Assembly (NCBI GenBank): GCA_964480565.1
Contig: CAYZSU010000028.1
Location: 1 to 27,496 of the forward strand
Reading direction: 5' to 3'
Length of the DNA stretch: 27,496 nt
Origin: CAYZSU01 sp964480565
GTDB lineage: Bacteria; UBA10199; 2-02-FULL-44-16; JAAZCA01
In this document: one piece after another, positions 7,652-15,905 of the stretch
Layout: each line of letters opens with the position of its first letter
How positions within the stretch are numbered: the first letter of the stretch is position 1
Made by a program: the position numbers and the translations under genes
The notes under the pieces: model-generated
The model's database searches: none
What the model saw: only the letters and a program-made list of their open reading frames with translations
Told to the model about the DNA's origin: nothing

Positions 7652-8842
7652 TCAAACCTTTCTATCTAACATTCTACCTTTATTTCCTTTTACATTCGCT
7701 TGCATCGCATATGACTGTGCAGACGAACTTTTTTCACATCCAACATTCCAACTCTTACTATATCCCTGTTTGTCATAGCTATTTTGCCCATGTTTGCTTT
7801 TACTATCTTTATTTCCTGTATATCCACTTGATCCAGTACTACCTTTAATACCAGAAAACGTCGTAAATCCCCCTTTAGCAACACCCGCGGCGGCTGCACC
7901 AGCACTGCTTGCTCCTACTGTATTATTTACACCGGAGCTAAAAAGTTTCTTTAGCATTGGATTCGCTGTATTGACAAAACTAGATTTCCCTCCCATTGCT
8001 AATCTTGTACCTGATGACACAAGCATTGTTGCCGCCATTGAAAATGCTCCGGCTGAACCAGATATAAGGGTGTTCGCAATCACGGGTGTCGCTAAAAAAA
8101 GGATAATAAACAAGATTGCACTACCCATCATTTCCAGAGTATTTTGCTTAAATAATGGATTAGCAACATCTCCAAGAATTTCACTTACACTGGCAACATG
8201 CGCTTGAAGGAAGAAAGAAGAAATGATTGGCCATAGCGAAAGATTGCATATAAACTTCATCCAGTTTGAAAATCCATTGACTCCTGGAATTATACTTGCT
8301 GCAATCATATATGGTCCTAATGCTTGTAAAAATAGATTTAGCATTTCACGTATTTGTTCAAATGTACTCAAAATAAAAAACATAATATAAACAACCATTG
8401 ACTCGAAAACTTCAATTGTAACTACTGAAAATACATTTAAAAATAATTTAACCAAACTAATATCATCTGTTTCTGAAATAGATTTTTTTTGCATTTCAGT
8501 CGCTTTTTCGCTCATTTGTTGAATTAACTCAGTTGCATCCATATCAGGAAATAAAGAGTTTTGGATTGAAATCCCCATATCTATAATTCCATTTTGAATA
8601 AATGATGCTGCTAAAATTCCAACAATCACAAAGAATAATCGCATAAAAATTCTAGATATTGACTGATCTCCACCGCTGACTGTTGATTTAATTGCAACTG
8701 TAAGTATGGATATAATAATACATGGGGCAATCAGAAAATATGGAATGCCTCCATGCCCATCTACAATATCATTAAGCGATAGAGCATTAGCTGTATTTGA
8801 AAAGCCTACAAATCCAAATATGAGTATTATAAACACAATCAT
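7652..8842 (-). CDS. virB6: VirB6/TrbL-like polytopic membrane protein
   Basis: A 396-residue inner-membrane protein of the T4SS channel. Hydrophobic segments occur at about residues 1-20, 34-52, 66-84, 140-160, 170-200 and 240-290, as expected for VirB6/TrbL. The last ~110 residues are a low-complexity, Gly/Ser/Lys-rich tail (GSTGSSGYTGNKDSKS...), a common feature of TrbL-type proteins. It follows the VirB5-like gene by 3 bp. Assignment rests on the membrane pattern, the tail and the operon order; there is no short signature motif. Confidence 0.75.
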   Translation of the reverse strand: MIVFIILIFGFVGFSNTANALSLNDIVDGHGGIPYFLIAPCIIISILTVAIKSTVSGGDQSISRIFMRLFFVIVGILAASFIQNGIIDMGISIQNSLFPDMDATELIQQMSEKATEMQKKSISETDDISLVKLFLNVFSVVTIEVFESMVVYIMFFILSTFEQIREMLNLFLQALGPYMIAASIIPGVNGFSNWMKFICNLSLWPIISSFFLQAHVASVSEILGDVANPLFKQNTLEMMGSAILFIILFLATPVIANTLISGSAGAFSMAATMLVSSGTRLAMGGKSSFVNTANPMLKKLFSSGVNNTVGASSAGAAAAGVAKGGFTTFSGIKGSTGSSGYTGNKDSKSKHGQNSYDKQGYSKSWNVGCEKSSSAQSYAMQANVKGNKGRMLDRKV

Positions 8843-8845
8843 AGC

Positions 8846-9604
8846 TTATCTCTTAGCATGTCTATCAATGCTTTCTTTTACAGAATTCTTAAATAATTTA
8901 GACAGATCATACATCTGCTGACGTGTTTCATTGTTATATAATACTTGCTGTGCTTGCATGCCCATTTGTACAGATTGATTTTTCGTAACACGTGATAACA
9001 AGTGAACTTGTAATGCATTTGCTTTCGCCCCGTGAATTGTAGCTAGTCCAACTTCGTCATCTTTTAAAGTTTTAACCAGCTCGAGGCTTCGATCTGAAAA
9101 ATAATCAGATTCTTTATTAATCACATCCATTTTTTTCAATGCAAAATGTGGTATTACACTTCTACTATCAAATAATGTGTTCATATTATCGCCAGATGTA
9201 TTTATACCACTCTCATTTACTATGCTGGAAGCTGTTCCGGAAAAAGTTTCCATATTATCAGTAATATTGATCATAACATCATCAATATTGATAAAATCTT
9301 CTGGAATTTCATCAACTGTTTTAAAAATATCCTCATACTTATCAATGTCATTATCAATGATATCGCTTAGATCAATGTCTGCTAAATCATGTATATTATC
9401 TCCAACACGTGACATTTGACGCTGTAATCCATCTACGCCATCTGAAATGTCCGTAAATATTACTAATTGTTGCCGCATGGTTTCTAATATCGTTAATAAC
9501 GTTCCATCGCCTGGCCCAATACTAAAGAACGCTACCGCAGAAACTGGCAGAGCAAATATCACAGCAAATAAAGTAATCATCTTTTTTTTAGATTTTTTCT
9601 TCAC
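8846..9604 (-). CDS. VirB5/TrbJ-like exported T4SS protein
   Basis: A 252-residue exported protein with a basic start (MKKKSKKKM) and a signal peptide ending near VSAVAFFS. The mature chain is helical and acidic, with DGVDGLQRQMSRVGDNIHDL and a C-terminal stretch of LQVHLLSRVTKNQSVQMGMQ and ETRQQMYDLSKLFKNSVKES, like the three-helix TrbJ/VirB5 proteins found at the pilus tip. The start is a GTG at 9604, with AGGAG six bases upstream. The nearby ATG at 9608 belongs to the end of the VirB4 frame. The gene overlaps VirB4 by 17 bp. The family is inferred from architecture and place. Confidence 0.65.
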   Translation of the reverse strand: MKKKSKKKMITLFAVIFALPVSAVAFFSIGPGDGTLLTILETMRQQLVIFTDISDGVDGLQRQMSRVGDNIHDLADIDLSDIIDNDIDKYEDIFKTVDEIPEDFINIDDVMINITDNMETFSGTASSIVNESGINTSGDNMNTLFDSRSVIPHFALKKMDVINKESDYFSDRSLELVKTLKDDEVGLATIHGAKANALQVHLLSRVTKNQSVQMGMQAQQVLYNNETRQQMYDLSKLFKNSVKESIDRHAKR

Positions 9605-12131
9605 TCATATCTCCTTTTTGCTGATTTAATGTCACATCTATTTTTTTCTTAGCCTCTTCAACACCCATATTAAGCAGTCCCTGTGGAAATAAATCTGCCA
9701 AAATACGTATATGCTCGACACTGTCCACTTTCTTAATTTTAGACCTCATATATAATTCAACTTCAAACTCCGGTGGATGTGTTGTGCACATCCAATAAAT
9801 CCATGGCGTGGACTCCACCATTAACACCTGATGATCACTACCTACCATGGTAAATACCTCTGAATACTGTCCCCGCTGCATGACCATACCCTTGATTAAA
9901 TCCAACTCACGATGATTGAGCTTAAATAGCTGTTCGATCAGGGGCAATTCCTCAACCGTTTGTAAGATAAATCGTGTTTCACTATTTTTTATGATCGATG
10001 TTTTTACATCCGAGGTTAAAAACACTTCAAAGTCTTGTACAATTGTATACACGCTCGCATAATGCTTTCGCGCTGTACGATACAGCTCATCCAAAACAGA
10101 TGCAGCTGTGGCATCTGCTAAGTGCTTCCATGCTTCGTCAAATAGAATAAATTTTGGTCCCGAAATATTAGCAACCTGATACCGGATAATGCTCGCCAGT
10201 ATCTGCATTACCACTGCTTGCAAATCACCAGAGGATGGAATCCCTGCCAAATCAATGGTAATCATTGAATTATCAAATGAAATTTGATTATCGCTAACCA
10301 ATAATTCCCTAGCCTCCCCTTCAATCCATAATAGAATGCGCTTGCTTAAACTTAAATAGATATCCGCATCCTCTGAATCATGACTTGACTGCTCGCTTAG
10401 CTCTGAGAAAATGCGCTGCAAAGTAATAAAGTTACATTCATCTGGATAAAGCTCAAACATCAATGTAATTGCATGTCGAATGCAGTATTGCGTAATTCGA
10501 TCTATACCCACGGCGCTATTATCCTTGACCATGCGTTCGACAATACCCGCCATTTCCCCCAATCGAATTGGATCTAATGTTGACCCATGGGTAAAAAATG
10601 GATTCAATCCTGTCTTGGAATTACACGATAGCTCAATATATTGACCATTCAATAATTGAGTCAGTCTCCGATACGATCCGCCAATATCTACAATAATCAT
10701 ATGCGGATTTAATCGCGCATAATGCAGCAATAAATATTGAGCCAGGAAACTTTTACCCCGCCCAGATGGGCCCACAATAATCGCATTATATGCTGATAGT
10801 GCTGGATTAAATGGGTCTAATCCAACAAGCTCATCTGTTTGCGTTTTTAACATTACTACCGGCCGTTTGGCTCCGATGGCTTTCTGCGTCATTGGAATAA
10901 GCGATAAAGCTTGTTGCGTAAGCATCTCCATGCATCTGTTTTTCTTTACTTTATAGAAACCACCTGGAAGACATCCCAAGAATGCCCACGGATATGAAAA
11001 TTCCTCACGGATTTCTTTAGATTCCGCGCATTGAAGCAAAGCGGATCGTAGTGTGTTCTCATATTCCCGTAAGTCCGCATCGCTGTTCGCCCAATAGTGA
11101 ACTTGAAAAGTCTGCTTAAATACTTTTTCCTCGCCTTGAACGATTCGTTCAATCGTGTCCTGAAGAATCGAATATTCATGCTCTGCACTTTCATTACGCG
11201 TTGTTCCAGATGCCATATTTTGATTTACGTTACGCACTTGCCGGAGCTCTTTAAGCACATTGTTTTTACTATGTTGTTCAACTCCGACAATAAGATCGAA
11301 TGGAAATTCACGGATTCCCAACAGAGGTAGAATTGATCCGATACTTTGTCGTTGGGGGATATCTTCTAATGACAAAACACGATGAACGATATCGTCAAGT
11401 ACAAATTCGCGAGGGAAAACTTGTAGACTAGATTGTGTCACCTCCTCTCTAACGTATTTTGGATTATATAATGCACTATCGTACGGTATTTGTTTTGAAT
11501 ATGCATATCGACTTGGATTTAAAACCTCATAAAGAATATGCCGTATATCGACTTGCGTTAATTCCCGAAATTGAAATCCTGCATGAACTAGTGCCGATTT
11601 AATCTGAGCCATATTATATGCCATTTCATTGTTCCGCTCGTTAAACCATTCACTTTGAAACTTAATCACATCTTTTGTTGATGCCCCTAAAAATGAATTT
11701 TTAAATTTAGATATATGCGACTGTTGGCCACCCTTTTCTTCATATTTCAAATTCATAAATAAATATAATTTTGTATGCCAGATATTCGTATTTTTTAATA
11801 AATATTGAGAAGATTCCTCCCAAATAAACCGCAAATTTTTTGGTGTATTTGTTTTCGTATCAATAATGAATTGATCCATCACTGGAGAAAATGGCCGAAC
11901 TTGAAATAAAAATTGAAGCTCCACTTCTTGAGGAATAGAGTGCATAAACAAAATAATCTTATTTCTAATATATGCTAATGTTTCATCACTCATCGTGTCA
12001 AAATCAAATCCACGAAGCTCAAATCCTGACAATACACATCCACTTTCAGTATAGAGGTAATCATTATAAAAGCGCCAGTATGGTAGCAGCTCACTAAAAC
12101 TATGTTCATCATGATATGATAATAGCGTCAT
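9588..12131 (-). CDS. virB4: VirB4/TrbE/TraC conjugation ATPase
   Basis: An 847-residue ATPase that powers pilus assembly and substrate transfer. The N-terminal ~420 residues match the VirB4 N-domain. The AAA core has Walker A VGPSGRGKSFLAQYLL at about residue 455 and Walker B KFILFDEAWKHL at about residue 664, with YTIVQDFEVFL and the C-terminal FILQT sensor region. The length is standard. It overlaps the VirB3 gene by ATGA (12128-12131). Because no VirB11 gene is present, VirB4 and the coupling protein are the only motor ATPases visible. This is the most secure T4SS call in the window. Confidence 0.95.
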   Translation of the reverse strand: MTLLSYHDEHSFSELLPYWRFYNDYLYTESGCVLSGFELRGFDFDTMSDETLAYIRNKIILFMHSIPQEVELQFLFQVRPFSPVMDQFIIDTKTNTPKNLRFIWEESSQYLLKNTNIWHTKLYLFMNLKYEEKGGQQSHISKFKNSFLGASTKDVIKFQSEWFNERNNEMAYNMAQIKSALVHAGFQFRELTQVDIRHILYEVLNPSRYAYSKQIPYDSALYNPKYVREEVTQSSLQVFPREFVLDDIVHRVLSLEDIPQRQSIGSILPLLGIREFPFDLIVGVEQHSKNNVLKELRQVRNVNQNMASGTTRNESAEHEYSILQDTIERIVQGEEKVFKQTFQVHYWANSDADLREYENTLRSALLQCAESKEIREEFSYPWAFLGCLPGGFYKVKKNRCMEMLTQQALSLIPMTQKAIGAKRPVVMLKTQTDELVGLDPFNPALSAYNAIIVGPSGRGKSFLAQYLLLHYARLNPHMIIVDIGGSYRRLTQLLNGQYIELSCNSKTGLNPFFTHGSTLDPIRLGEMAGIVERMVKDNSAVGIDRITQYCIRHAITLMFELYPDECNFITLQRIFSELSEQSSHDSEDADIYLSLSKRILLWIEGEARELLVSDNQISFDNSMITIDLAGIPSSGDLQAVVMQILASIIRYQVANISGPKFILFDEAWKHLADATAASVLDELYRTARKHYASVYTIVQDFEVFLTSDVKTSIIKNSETRFILQTVEELPLIEQLFKLNHRELDLIKGMVMQRGQYSEVFTMVGSDHQVLMVESTPWIYWMCTTHPPEFEVELYMRSKIKKVDSVEHIRILADLFPQGLLNMGVEEAKKKIDVTLNQQKGDMSEEKI

Positions 12132-12394
12132 GAAGCAGTCCTTTTTTTAGCTGCAACATACACTTTTGGTCCTAGATGATATAAAATAAAATCTCTGGCC
12201 CATCCTCGCGGTTTCTTTGCTATTAATATTCTTGAAAATAAGTATGTCATGCCACAAGTAATTCCGACGATTATCATCGATGACGTCACTGAATAAACAA
12301 CAAGAAATAAAATCATAATTGTAAGAAGATGCGAAAATTCGATACCGAAAATCAGTGGTCGTGTATTAATAAGTTTAAACTGTGTATATTCCAT
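12128..12394 (-). CDS. virB3: VirB3/TraL-like small membrane protein
   Basis: An 88-residue inner-membrane protein with two close hydrophobic helices (HLLTIMILFLVVYSV and MIIVGITCGMTYLFSRILI) and a basic C-terminal tail (KKPRGWARDFILYHLG). The short polar start (EYTQFKLINTRPLIFG) fits VirB3/TraL. Such proteins anchor VirB4 to the membrane. It lies directly before VirB4 and overlaps it by ATGA, the canonical order. Confidence 0.8.
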   Translation of the reverse strand: MEYTQFKLINTRPLIFGIEFSHLLTIMILFLVVYSVTSSMIIVGITCGMTYLFSRILIAKKPRGWARDFILYHLGPKVYVAAKKRTAS

Positions 12395-12412
12395 ATTTAT
12401 CTCAATCTCTCG

Positions 12413-12751
12413 CTACTGAAGGTCTCTGATATTTGACTCTGTTAGTTCTTTTAGAAGACTAATAATACCGCTTAACAGCATTACACCGCCTATGCCCAGT
12501 ACGCATGCTATAATTCCTCCTTTTGACTTACCATTACCCTCTCCCTCTTGCGCCATCTTAATCAGGTGGTATATTAAAATAATTGATAGAATAACAATTG
12601 CGGCAATTTGAAAATATTCCAAGCTGTTCAATAAAAATGTACCTACCGAACTACTGGTTGCCACATCTGCATGTGCAATGCGTGACATGAGCATAAGAGG
12701 TGAAAGAAGTGGTATGATATAATTACTTCCTAATGATTTTAATTTATCCAT
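12413..12751 (-). CDS. VirB2/TrbC-like pilin precursor
   Basis: A 112-residue protein with a long signal sequence ending in SRIAHA (cleavage likely after residue 28) and two hydrophobic helices in the mature part (FQIAAIVILSIILIYHLI and GIIACVLGIGGVMLLSGIISLL) joined by a short charged loop (QEGEGNGKSKGG). This is the standard layout of VirB2/TrbC conjugative pilins. It is the first gene of the T4SS operon. AGGAG lies 8 bases before the ATG, and the predicted sigma-54 start site (about 12768) leaves a leader of only ~17 nt. Confidence 0.8.
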   Translation of the reverse strand: MDKLKSLGSNYIIPLLSPLMLMSRIAHADVATSSSVGTFLLNSLEYFQIAAIVILSIILIYHLIKMAQEGEGNGKSKGGIIACVLGIGGVMLLSGIISLLKELTESNIRDLQ

Positions 12752-12779
12752 GATTGTCTCTCCTTTGCGATTGTATATA

Positions 12780-12803
12780 GCAAAAAAGATGCCAACTTTT
12801 CAT
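12780..12803 (-). promoter_or_regulatory. sigma-54 promoter of the T4SS operon
   Basis: On the minus strand TTGGCATCTTTTTTGCT gives GG (12793-12792), 10 bases, then GC (12781-12780), the fixed -24/-12 spacing of sigma-54 promoters. The start would be near 12768, just ahead of the pilin gene. The 24-bp block is identical to 20804-20827. Confidence 0.8.
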
Positions 12804-12809
12804 TGTTTC

Positions 12810-12822
12810 TAACCTATTGATT
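12810..12822 (-). promoter_or_regulatory. IHF consensus site
   Basis: The minus strand reads AATCAATAGGTTA, a full match to the IHF consensus WATCAANNNNTTR. It lies between the sigma-54 promoter and the activator array, where DNA bending is needed. The surrounding 16 bp occur again at 20986-21001 in the opposite orientation. Confidence 0.6.
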
Positions 12823-12863
12823 TTACGTGGATAAATATCGAAAATTTGATAATTTTTTTTAGA

Positions 12864-12926
12864 GTGTTTAGAAGTGTACAAAAAAATTGTTCAATTATGT
12901 GCAAAACTGTTCAATTGTGTTCACTT
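12864..12926. promoter_or_regulatory. six-unit activator-binding array (UAS) upstream of the T4SS promoter
   Basis: Six units related to GTGTTCAAAA start at 12864, 12874, 12887, 12897, 12907 and 12917 (GTGTTTAGAA, GTGTACAAAA, TTGTTCAATT, ATGTGCAAAA, CTGTTCAATT, GTGTTCACTT). The spacing is 10-13-10-10-10-10, and the first unit starts 84 bp from the promoter edge. The array at 20888 has exactly the same spacing and distance. The likely binder is the FHA sigma-54 activator encoded at 15906-17543. The rest of 12752-12988 shows a 12-bp palindrome GTAGATATCTAC at 12963-12974. Confidence 0.75.
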
Positions 12927-12988
12927 GAAATAATTGTAAACATATTAGGCTTTTCAAGACAAGTAGATATCTACAGGCTTGCCCGTGG

Positions 12989-13099
12989 TTATCTACTAAA
13001 TCCATCTTCATTCAAATCACGAGACAATTCAGTTTCCAGCTCTTCAATGGTAGGTAATTTCGTATCCAGTGGTTCTGGCAAAGCACGAACGAGTTGATA
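12989..13099 (-). pseudogene. in-frame continuation of the KilA-N gene after TAG
   Basis: Directly after the TAG, in the same frame, 36 codons read YQLVRALPEPLDTKLPTIEE and on to ...LNEDGFSR before TAA. KilA-N proteins often end in a region like '...IRDYATIEQLLVLANLE', which this segment would supply (GIT-x-YQLVRALPEPL). With it the protein would be 256 residues. No ribosome site marks a separate start. Confidence 0.55.
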
Positions 13100-13759
13100 C
13101 TAGGTAATACCCATTGGCTTATCTCTAGGGTTTTCATCACGCCACTGTTTTTCTGTTTTGCCAAAAAGTGCCATGTTTAAAATGTCGGCTTCAGAAGCGT
13201 AGACATGATTGATTTGTTGTTTGTTTAAGCTTGTAGGAATCAAATTTTCTTTGATGGCATTGGTATGAATACGATAATTTATTTTTGTAAGATTGCGACG
13301 AATATCCCAGCCTAACTGTTTTTGTTCTTCATCTTTAAGACGCTGAAATTCTTTAATGAGAAAGAGCTTAAATATTGGACTAATTGCAGAACAAAATTCA
13401 AAGGCAATATCTTTATGGGCGTATGTTCCGCCATATTTACCGCTTTTAACAAAAAAACCAATAGCATCTGTTCTTTCTACCCATTTGCCTGGGCTAAGAA
13501 CAAAGCTTGTTAAACCAGCACTCATTTTAAAGTGGTCGAATTCGACCGCTTTAAAATTTGGATTGTGCAATTGCTCCCAAGTACCTATAAATTCAATAGT
13601 CCCTCTGTTGCGAATCCAGTTTTTTATAATATCAGCTGCCCTTGAATCACCTTCTTTTGATTTAGCTATATCTGTCAACGATATGTAATCATTGGTATTT
13701 GTTTGGAAAATCGAAATTGAAACACCATTAACTTCTATTTTCTTATTTTTTTTACTCAT
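13100..13759 (-). CDS. KilA-N domain protein, probably shortened by an amber codon
   Basis: A 219-residue protein with a KilA-N domain: SIFQTNTNDYISLTDIAK, then IIKNWIRNRGTIEFIGTWEQ, NPNFKAVEFDHFK, and GKYGGTYAHKDIAFEFCSAI. KilA-N is a DNA-binding domain common in phages and mobile elements. The frame ends at TAG (13100-13102) but continues for 36 more codons to TAA at 12989, and the continuation reads like natural coding sequence, so a nonsense mutation, a sequencing error or readthrough is likely. AGGA lies 7 bases before the ATG. Upstream are two palindromes (13774-13815). Its codon use is like that of its neighbours. Whether it belongs to the kinase operon or is a separate insertion is unclear. 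Confidence 0.8.
   Translation of the reverse strand: MSKKNKKIEVNGVSISIFQTNTNDYISLTDIAKSKEGDSRAADIIKNWIRNRGTIEFIGTWEQLHNPNFKAVEFDHFKMSAGLTSFVLSPGKWVERTDAIGFFVKSGKYGGTYAHKDIAFEFCSAISPIFKLFLIKEFQRLKDEEQKQLGWDIRRNLTKINYRIHTNAIKENLIPTSLNKQQINHVYASEADILNMALFGKTEKQWRDENPRDKPMGIT
13524..13557. repeat. 34-bp near-perfect palindrome inside the KilA-N gene
   Basis: Two 17-base arms meet without a loop at 13540/13541 (core GGTCGAATTCGACC, flanked by TTTTAAAG and CTTTAAAA) with one mismatch. It encodes ordinary KilA-N residues (FKAVEFDHFKM), so it may be chance, but it could be a binding site for the protein itself. Confidence 0.5.
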
Positions 13760-13773
13760 AGTATTTCCTATTT

Positions 13774-13815
13774 TAAAGAGGTTGAACTCAACCTCTTTAT
13801 TCTAGCTCCCTAGAA
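13774..13815. repeat. tandem palindromes upstream of the KilA-N gene
   Basis: TAAAGAGGTTGA-AC-TCAACCTCTTTA (13774-13799) is a perfect 12-bp inverted repeat, and TTCTAG-CTCC-CTAGAA (13800-13815) follows directly. They end about 14 bp before the ATG region of the KilA-N gene, so an operator for autoregulation is possible. On the plus strand the first could also act as a terminator. Confidence 0.55.
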
Positions 13816-13861
13816 TTTGGGGGTTTTAAAATTTACTGTGGCGAATATGCTATAATTAAAA

Positions 13862-13978
13862 TCAACCATCTATTTTTACCTTATCTAAATTTTCGAAGAT
13901 CAGTGCATTGAGCCCCGTTTCTTCTTTGAGTTGTTCTGCAAACCCAGCTTTTAAACTACAGCTCAGTAATTTAGTTTT
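13862..13978 (-). pseudogene. decayed coding remnant
   Basis: Between stop codons an open frame of 38 codons reads ...LLSCSLKAGFAEQLKEETG and ends ...ENLDKVKIDG. It has no ATG and no ribosome site. The composition is that of a real protein (amphipathic helix, then a strand), so it is probably the end of a lost gene. I do not recognise the family. The remaining bases between it and the KilA-N gene show only the palindromes and an extended -10-like TGCTATAAT at 13846-13854 (plus strand). Confidence 0.3.
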
Positions 13979-13990
13979 TCATCTAAACCA

Positions 13991-15715
13991 TTACCTCTTC
14001 TTACACGCAGCAGTAGCATTTTTTCCGGTGGGTGTTTGCGTAATCATATCGATTTGCATGTTCGCATGACAAATAAAAGACCCACCATCTTGCACATTTA
14101 GTGTTGTGCGCGCACGTTGTGACGTTAAATTACTTTTATAAACAATGGAATACACACCCGGTTTTAGCTGAATCATCGGTGAAGGGGAATCATAATCACG
14201 CTGTAGTTCAGGAATCTCAACAATGGCAGCTGGTTTTGACAAAAATTGTACATATGCATCTGGTATTGGTTTCAATTTTACGGTAACATCTTTTACTGAT
14301 TTTTGCTTATTCAAATAAACTATAGACTGTTTTGAATAGAACCCATCTTTCACTGCTTCAATTTTAATCGGTTTATTTAATGGCAACATTGTCAAATATG
14401 CAGGTGATGTCATTTCTATTTTTCTATTTTCGTAATGTATATGGATTTGCGTATCTTCTTCAGATGAACGTATTTTTAGCTTACCACGGATAATTTGAGA
14501 TTTCTTTTTAACAGGTGAAGAAGATTTTTTTACTTCATTGCCTTCAACAGGTTTCTCTTTCTTTTGAGTTATTACTTCTACTTTTTTTTCTCGTTCCTTA
14601 CGTTGAAAAAATTGATATACTGCCACACCACTAATCATAGATAATATTATTATACCAATGATCATTTTTACATATGATTTCTTTTTATAAACGACCGTTT
14701 CTAAATTTATATTATCTGGTATTTTAAGTTGTTTACTTGGAATTTCATTGGACTGACTGAGTAAGGAACTAAATTCTTTTGCTCGAATCCAACTTTTATT
14801 TTCTAATTTACATAAAAACTTTTGAAGATCATAGCTAGTCCCTATGCCATCATAGTATAATGCAACCTCTCCCAACTCTTTTCGAAATATATCCAAACTG
14901 GAATATCGATCTCCAGGTTTTTTAAACAACAATTTATTTAATATATCCCGCAATGCACTGTCTAAATCATCTGGATAATGAATGGTAGCATCTTGGGCAC
15001 ATTTAATAATACCAGCGTCCGTATCAGATTGATAGGATGAGAATCCAAGTAAACATTCAAAAAAAGTTAATCCTAACGAATAATAATCCGTTTGAAATGA
15101 TAGAGACTTGCCGTTAGCTTGCTCAGGAGACATATATTTAAATTTACCTTTGATCTCTCCCTGCCTAGTAACGCTTGATTGTAAAGTTGATTTGGCAATA
15201 CCAAAGTCAGTGATTTTAATATGCCCTTGGCTTGTAATTAAGATATTTGACGGTGAAATATCACGATGAATGATATTAAGCGCTTTGCCCGTTTCATGAT
15301 GAGTTGCATTGTGCACATGAACAAGCCCTTTGGCAATTTCATCGATTATATAGAATACAAGACGTATCGGTAATGTTTTGTTTTGTTGTGTCAATTGATT
15401 AAGTATATCGCGTAATTCAGGACCATCAATATACTCCATTATAATATGAGGGAATCCCTGCTCAACACATAAGTCAATAACACGGACTAAATTAGGACAA
15501 TATGATAAATGCTGTAATGTTTTTGCTTCATTGATTAATGCTCGCAAATACTCTTCATTATCTTGTTGCTGTTGTAACAATCGCTTAATTGCAATATTGA
15601 CATGAAACCCTTGATCACCAATGGATTTTCCAGCCCATACTTCTCCCATGCCACCGGAATTAATTTTGAACAATCCCACATACTTGTCTTTTATCCAAAA
15701 AACATGATTATCCAT
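13991..15715 (-). CDS. transmembrane Ser/Thr protein kinase with PEGA tail
   Basis: A 574-residue Hanks-type kinase. Motifs in order: glycine loop INSGGMGEVWAGK near residue 18, lysine in IAIKRL, catalytic loop IIHRDISPSN near 152, ITDFGIAK near 170, and MSPEQ. All the catalytic residues are present. A transmembrane helix (MIIGIIILSMISGVAVYQFF) at about 352-371 leads to a Lys-rich linker and PEGA-like repeats at about 412-485 and 500-560 outside the membrane. The HRDISPSN variant is typical of deltaproteobacterial and myxobacterial kinases. I start at the ATG at 15715, which has AAGGGA about 10 bases upstream, rather than at 15724. It shares an operon with the FHA activator; FHA domains bind phosphothreonine, so the activator is the likely target. 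Confidence 0.92.
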   Translation of the reverse strand: MDNHVFWIKDKYVGLFKINSGGMGEVWAGKSIGDQGFHVNIAIKRLLQQQQDNEEYLRALINEAKTLQHLSYCPNLVRVIDLCVEQGFPHIIMEYIDGPELRDILNQLTQQNKTLPIRLVFYIIDEIAKGLVHVHNATHHETGKALNIIHRDISPSNILITSQGHIKITDFGIAKSTLQSSVTRQGEIKGKFKYMSPEQANGKSLSFQTDYYSLGLTFFECLLGFSSYQSDTDAGIIKCAQDATIHYPDDLDSALRDILNKLLFKKPGDRYSSLDIFRKELGEVALYYDGIGTSYDLQKFLCKLENKSWIRAKEFSSLLSQSNEIPSKQLKIPDNINLETVVYKKKSYVKMIIGIIILSMISGVAVYQFFQRKEREKKVEVITQKKEKPVEGNEVKKSSSPVKKKSQIIRGKLKIRSSEEDTQIHIHYENRKIEMTSPAYLTMLPLNKPIKIEAVKDGFYSKQSIVYLNKQKSVKDVTVKLKPIPDAYVQFLSKPAAIVEIPELQRDYDSPSPMIQLKPGVYSIVYKSNLTSQRARTTLNVQDGGSFICHANMQIDMITQTPTGKNATAACKKR

Positions 15716-15744
15716 TAAAAACATTCCCTTAAAATATCTGTATC

Positions 15745-15885
15745 CTACTTATCGCACGTAAATGGATTTGTTCTATTAGCAATTAAATCTTTATCGGATA
15801 AACAGGTTCTATCACTTTTAAACTCACATATTAAGCTTTCACCCTGGTCAATAAGCTCACGAATATAATATGTATCTAGCTCCAT
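15745..15885 (-). CDS. 46-residue AlbA_2/Schlafen-like N-terminal fragment
   Basis: A 46-codon frame with GGGAG upstream of the ATG. The start MELDTYYIRELIDQGESLIC, continuing to EFKSDR...LSDKDLI, matches the first helix and strand of AlbA_2/Schlafen DNA-binding proteins ('LIAQGE..TLEFK.....LSD.DLV'). After residue 36 the family match stops and a new C-terminus (NRTNPFTCDK) follows. It lies between the activator and the kinase genes, 20 bp after one and 29 bp before the other. It may be a truncated regulator or a small functional peptide. Confidence 0.5.
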   Translation of the reverse strand: MELDTYYIRELIDQGESLICEFKSDRTCLSDKDLIANRTNPFTCDK

Positions 15886-15905
15886 TTCAAACTCCCTCAT
15901 TCATA

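Noticed and set aside
9605..9608. ATG with a strong ribosome site as an alternative VirB5 start
   Set aside because: It is in the VirB4 frame and meets the VirB4 stop after six codons; the GTG at 9604 fits the same site.
13846..13854. Extended -10 promoter TGCTATAAT on the plus strand
   Set aside because: No -35 and no gene on that strand downstream; it would be antisense to the kinase gene.
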